Below are positions 6,989-9,842 of a DNA stretch of 9,842 bases, one piece after another. This DNA is from Bacteroidales bacterium. Lineage in GTDB: Bacteria; Bacteroidota; Bacteroidia; Bacteroidales; SMBSF39. The stretch's first letter is position 1. Every line of letters starts with the position of its first letter. The translations under genes were made by a program, and so were the position numbers. A model generated the notes under the pieces. It made no database searches. It was not told the origin of the DNA and was given only the letters and a program-made list of their open reading frames with translations. The DNA lies in the NCBI GenBank assembly GCA_021107685.1, contig JAIOSH010000236.1:1-9842 (forward strand). Reading direction: 5' to 3'.

Positions 6989-8470
6989 ATGAATATTCTA
7001 TTAGTATATCCACAATATCCAGACACCTTTTGGAGCTTTAAGCATGCCTTGAAATTTATTTCAAAAAAGGCAGTAAATCCACCACTTGGTTTGATTACCA
7101 TTTCATCGATGTTACCGGAAGAATGGCATAAAAATCTAATTGACCTTAATATCGAGTCGCTTAAAAAGAAAGATGTTATATGGGCTGATTATGTATTTAT
7201 AAGTGCAATGAATATACAATTAGAATCGGCAACAGAAGTGATTGAGATGTGTAAATCATTAAACAAAAAAATTGTTTGTGGTGGTCCGTTATTTACCGAG
7301 GAGCCAGACAATTTCGATATGGTGAATCACTTGGTTCTAAATGAAGCAGAGCTGACATTGCCCAGTTTTTTAAATGACTTAAAAAACGGAAATCCAAAAC
7401 ATATGTATCAGTCAAAGGAATTTGCCAATTTAACAGAAACTCCTTTGCCTGACTACTCCTTGGTAAAAGCCTCGAAATACAATACCATGAATTTGCAATT
7501 AACCCGGGGATGCCCTTTTAACTGCGAGTTCTGTGATATAACAGCTTTATTTGGACATAAAGTAAGAATAAAATCTACTGAACAAATTATAAATGAACTG
7601 GAAGCAATTTTTAAAATAGGATGGCGAAAAAATGTCTTTTTTGTTGATGATAATTTCATAGGAAATAAGAAGATTCTTAAAGACGATTTATTACCCGCTA
7701 TTATAGAGTGGATGGAAAGTAAAAATCATCCATTCAGGTTTTCAACTGAAGCCTCGATTAATCTGTCAGACGATGATGAACTAATGGAATTGATGACCAA
7801 GGCAGGTTTTTCAGCCGTTTTTATTGGTATTGAAACAACCGAGTTGGCAAGTTTAGTTGAATGTGGAAAAGTGCAAAACACTAACCGAGACCTTATACAA
7901 AGCGTGCATAAGATTCAAGAATATGGTATAGAAGTGAATGGGGGCTTTATACTTGGTTTCGACAACGATTCTCCATCAATATTTCAAAAACAAATTGAAT
8001 TTATCAGGGAAAGTGGAATTATATCTGCAATGGTAGGATTATTAAATGCTCCAAAGAAAACTCAACTTTATAAAAGATTAAAACAAGAAGGGCGTATTAC
8101 AAATGAAACCACTGGTGACAATACAGATTTCTCGCTGAATTTTACTCCTAAAATGGACAAAAAGATTTTACTCGATGGTTATAAAAAAGTAATTAACGGT
8201 ATTTACGGGGGAAAAGAATACTATATGCGAGTATTAGATTTTATTAAGCGATTTACCCCAAATCAGAAGAACAGGATAAAACTTACTTTGAATCATTTTA
8301 TCGCATTCTTTCGCTCCTTTATTAAGTTAGGAATTATGGATGCACACAGAAAACATTATTGGAATTTATTCTTTTGGACTTTGTTTAACCGACCCCAATT
8401 AGTACCCTTGGCAATCACCTACTCTGTATATGGATTTCACTTTAGAAAAGTATTTAGAAACGTTTTATAG
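6989..8470 (+). CDS. B12-binding-domain radical SAM protein, HpnP-like with DUF4070-type tail
   Basis: 493 residues. Residues 1-150 form a Rossmann-like cobalamin-binding domain (NILLVYPQYP, PPLGLITISSML, KKIVCGGPLF, LNEAELTLPSFL). Then comes the radical SAM core: RGCPFNCEFCDI with Cys175, Cys179 and Cys182 (CxxxCxxC) for the 4Fe-4S cluster, VFFVDDNFIGNKK, FRFSTEASINL, VFIGIETTE, and GGFILGFDND. The C-terminal 120 residues match the style of the DUF4070 extension and contain aromatic, amphipathic stretches. Relatives with this layout include HpnP (hopanoid C-2 methylase), so B12-dependent methylation of a lipid-like or otherwise unreactive carbon is plausible, but many family members are uncharacterised. 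It sits between the glycosyltransferase and flavoenzyme genes with 10-11 bp gaps. The oxygen-sensitive cluster suggests use under low oxygen. Confidence 0.9.
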   Translation: MNILLVYPQYPDTFWSFKHALKFISKKAVNPPLGLITISSMLPEEWHKNLIDLNIESLKKKDVIWADYVFISAMNIQLESATEVIEMCKSLNKKIVCGGPLFTEEPDNFDMVNHLVLNEAELTLPSFLNDLKNGNPKHMYQSKEFANLTETPLPDYSLVKASKYNTMNLQLTRGCPFNCEFCDITALFGHKVRIKSTEQIINELEAIFKIGWRKNVFFVDDNFIGNKKILKDDLLPAIIEWMESKNHPFRFSTEASINLSDDDELMELMTKAGFSAVFIGIETTELASLVECGKVQNTNRDLIQSVHKIQEYGIEVNGGFILGFDNDSPSIFQKQIEFIRESGIISAMVGLLNAPKKTQLYKRLKQEGRITNETTGDNTDFSLNFTPKMDKKILLDGYKKVINGIYGGKEYYMRVLDFIKRFTPNQKNRIKLTLNHFIAFFRSFIKLGIMDAHRKHYWNLFFWTLFNRPQLVPLAITYSVYGFHFRKVFRNVL

Positions 8471-8480
8471 ATATAATATT

Positions 8481-9584
8481 ATGAATGAATTGAAAATTGG
8501 AAACCTAACTGTCAAAGTCCCTATTATTCAAGGAGGGATGGGCGTTTGTGTTTCATTATCAGGTTTAGCATCAGCAGTTGCAAACGAAGGTGGAATTGGT
8601 GTAATTTCCGCTGTTGGCATTGGAATGACAGAGCCAGATTTTAGGAAGAATTTGAGAGAAGCAAATAAAAGAGCACTAAAAAAAGAAATTAGAAAAGCGA
8701 GGTTAAAAACAAACGGGATATTAGGTGTTAATATAATGTTAGCTGCTTCAGACTTTGACGATTTATTAGAAGTTGCCCTCAAAGAACGTATTGATGTTGT
8801 ATTTATTGGAGCAGGATTACCCTTGAAAAAGCCATCAAATATCAAAACCTCATTATTAGAATACACAAATACAAAATTCATCCCAAAGGTATCATCAGCA
8901 AGAACCGCGAAGTTAATTTTTAGGCATTGGTCAGAGAAGTACGACAGGATTCCTGATGCAATTGTTATTGAAGGTCCTTTATCTGGTGGGCATCAGGGCT
9001 TCCGAAAAGAGGATTTAAACAATCCTGAAATATCCCTTTCAACAATTGTTAGGAATACAATCCATGAAATAGATTTTTTTGAGCAAAAATACGGAATAGA
9101 AATTCCTGTTATTGCAGCAGGAGGCATCTATTCTGGAAAAGATATCTTTGATATTATGAGTGTTGGAGCAAAAGGAGTAAAAATGGGAACTCGTTTTGTA
9201 ACAACTAACGAATGTGATGCTTCCATTGAGTTTAAGCAAAACTATCTTTCATGTTCCCCAAACGATATAACTATAATTGATAGTCCTGTTGGTTTACCAG
9301 GTAGAGTAATAACAAACAACTTTGTTCAAGAAATTCAAACAGGAAAGAAGAAACCAATAAACTGCCCATGGAAATGCCTTAAAATATGTGATTACAGAAA
9401 AGTGCAATTTTGCATAGCAGAAGCATTATTTAATGCCGCCACCGGAAATTTTAGAAATGGTTTTTCTTTTGCAGGGACTAAAGCTTTCTTAGCCAAAGAA
9501 ATTATTTCTGTAAAGGAAACAATAAATCAACTAAAAAACGAGTATCTTCGAGAACAATTACGCTTTGAACTAATTCTGATATAG
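8481..9584 (+). CDS. Nitronate monooxygenase/FabK-like FMN enzyme with C-terminal Cys cluster
   Basis: 367 residues, TIM-barrel flavoenzyme of the 2-nitropropane dioxygenase/enoyl-ACP reductase II superfamily. Visible motifs: VPIIQGGMGVCVSLSGLA near the start, LGVNIMLAASDF, VFIGAGLPLKKP, GPLSGGHQGF with the family's conserved His171, PVIAAGGIYSGKDI and GAKGVKMGTRFVTTNE for FMN phosphate binding. Residues 295-311 hold C-P-W-K-C-L-K-I-C and a fourth Cys (Cys295, 299, 303, 311), a pattern I recall from homologues in anaerobes and a candidate metal or Fe-S site. An earlier in-frame ATG at 8430 overlaps the radical SAM gene; I prefer 8481 because family proteins begin just before KIGxLxVKVPIIQGG and it leaves a 10-bp gap. 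True substrate unknown: nitronate oxidation, enoyl reduction or a dedicated redox step in the operon's pathway are all possible. Stop is 7 bp before the attC-like site. Confidence 0.88.
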   Translation: MNELKIGNLTVKVPIIQGGMGVCVSLSGLASAVANEGGIGVISAVGIGMTEPDFRKNLREANKRALKKEIRKARLKTNGILGVNIMLAASDFDDLLEVALKERIDVVFIGAGLPLKKPSNIKTSLLEYTNTKFIPKVSSARTAKLIFRHWSEKYDRIPDAIVIEGPLSGGHQGFRKEDLNNPEISLSTIVRNTIHEIDFFEQKYGIEIPVIAAGGIYSGKDIFDIMSVGAKGVKMGTRFVTTNECDASIEFKQNYLSCSPNDITIIDSPVGLPGRVITNNFVQEIQTGKKKPINCPWKCLKICDYRKVQFCIAEALFNAATGNFRNGFSFAGTKAFLAKEIISVKETINQLKNEYLREQLRFELILI

Positions 9585-9591
9585 GAACTAC

Positions 9592-9720
9592 TGGTGGTAA
9601 CAATATATATAAAAAATAAGCGATATAGCAGTAACATCAAGGCTTGTAGCCCGTTTGAACTTTCTTGTAAATTGAAAATTGGTACTTCGAAATTGCTTAC
9701 TTTTCATATACTTACCGTTA
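9592..9720 (+). repeat. attC-like recombination site 2 (end of cassette B)
   Basis: A 123-bp structure from TAAC (9598) to GTTA (9720). Left arm 9598-9624 and the reverse complement of 9692-9720 share, in order, TAAC, TA, TATA, AAA, TAAGC and AT with two-base mismatches between them, an imperfect AT-rich stem. The outer left core TGGTGGTAAC is complementary to the start of cassette B rather than to what follows at 9721, as expected when a different element comes next. Pairing is weaker than in site 1, and AT richness raises the chance of accidental matches; the core match and equal size carry most of the weight. Confidence 0.6.
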
Positions 9721-9842
9721 GTGTGCCACGATGCTGTGGTAATCCAGTAGGTGAAAATCCTGCCAGGGCAATTGACTGTTCACCCTGAAGAAAAGCGAAC
9801 AGATAACTCCGTGAGGAGGATGCTGAAGCTTCGTTCTTTCAA
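9721..9842 (+). mobile_element. 5' end of a group II intron (probably class IIC), truncated by window edge
   Basis: Starts with GTGTGCC, matching the GUGYG 5' consensus of group II introns and the first seven bases that I recall for the Oceanobacillus iheyensis IIC intron. Domain I-like stems follow in the expected order: CCAC/GTGG (9726-9729 with 9736-9739); CC-A-GTAGG/CCTGC-CA-GG (9744-9751 with 9759-9767) closing a TGAAAAT loop; CTGTTC/GAACAG (9776-9781 with 9797-9802); CTCC-GTGA-GGAG (9807-9818); then GATGCTGAAGCTTCG. The reverse transcriptase gene and domains V-VI would lie beyond the window. The insertion point directly follows CCGTTA of attC-like site 2, in line with IIC introns that home to stem-loops, including the attC-specific lineage. 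Confidence 0.7.

Larger units (their letters stand above)
5260..9717 (+). mobile_element. Putative integron gene cassette B (regulated four-gene operon)
   Basis: The unit runs from the TT of GTTACCACCA (5259-5268) to the G of the next GTTA (9717). Its terminal site begins with TGGTGGTAAC (9592-9601), a perfect 10-base reverse complement of the unit's own first core, as in cassette A. The first gene starts 28 bp after the boundary and the last stops 7 bp before the site. At 4.46 kb with a regulator and three enzymes it is far larger than typical cassettes, which carry one gene of about 0.5-1 kb. I found no internal attC-like structure, though an ancient one could have decayed. Confidence 0.65.

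Noticed and set aside
8430..8480. Upstream in-frame ATG for the NMO-like gene
   Set aside because: It would overlap the radical SAM gene by 41 bp and add a tail (MDFTLEKYLETFYRYNI) absent from the family; the ATG at 8481 sits at the family start.
8528..8881. 117-residue antisense frame inside the NMO-like gene (and similar minus-strand frames at 2685, 3455, 7453, 9039)
   Set aside because: Shadows of strong + strand genes, with low-complexity translations and no start signals or motifs.
9594..9788. 64-residue open frame on the + strand
   Set aside because: It runs across attC-like site 2 and the start of the group II intron, lacks protein-like composition, and is explained by those structures.
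1..9842. CRISPR array, tRNA or rRNA genes
   Set aside because: I saw no regularly spaced repeats with unique spacers, no cloverleaf-like sequence, and no rRNA signatures.

Overview
The window is AT-rich, reads almost entirely on the + strand, has weak Shine-Dalgarno sites with A-rich leaders, and carries a TAnnTTTG-type -7 box. With a 4-TM LytTR regulator and a fused isobutyryl-CoA mutase, this points to a member of the Bacteroidota. The lineage is inferred from sequence style only.

Layout: (1) 1-3261 is the 5'-truncated gene of a fused B12-dependent isobutyryl-CoA mutase (IcmF), probably ordinary chromosomal backbone. (2) 3262-3417 is a short junction with a relic of a tyrosine recombinase (an HxxRH box ending in a stop) and a long AT-rich hairpin. 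(3) 3418-9717 looks like two integron-type gene cassettes in tandem. Each ends in a long imperfect inverted repeat of 123-126 bp that starts TAAC and ends GTTA, the architecture of attC sites such as the Vibrio VCRs. In each, the outer 10 bases of the left arm are exactly complementary to the first bases of the same cassette (3417-3426 with 5131-5140; 5259-5268 with 9592-9601), as a circularised cassette requires. Cassette A (1.84 kb) carries a PD-(D/E)XK-like nuclease with a possible zinc knuckle and a conserved 161-aa protein of unknown function. Cassette B (4.46 kb, very large for a cassette) carries a membrane LytTR regulator followed by a glycosyltransferase, a B12-binding radical SAM protein and a nitronate monooxygenase-like flavoenzyme. 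(4) 9721-9842 is the 5' end of a group II intron (probably class IIC, start GTGTG plus domain I stems) sitting immediately after the GTTA of the second attC-like site.

Working model: this is a cassette array without a visible intact integrase (CALIN-like) in Bacteroidota. It has been invaded by an attC-targeting group II intron and carries a cassette that mobilises a whole regulated biosynthetic operon. A pair of 11-bp direct repeats spaced 21 bp apart, with a TAnnTTTG box downstream, lies between the LytTR gene and the enzyme genes and suggests that the regulator controls them. The metabolic product of the operon is not known.
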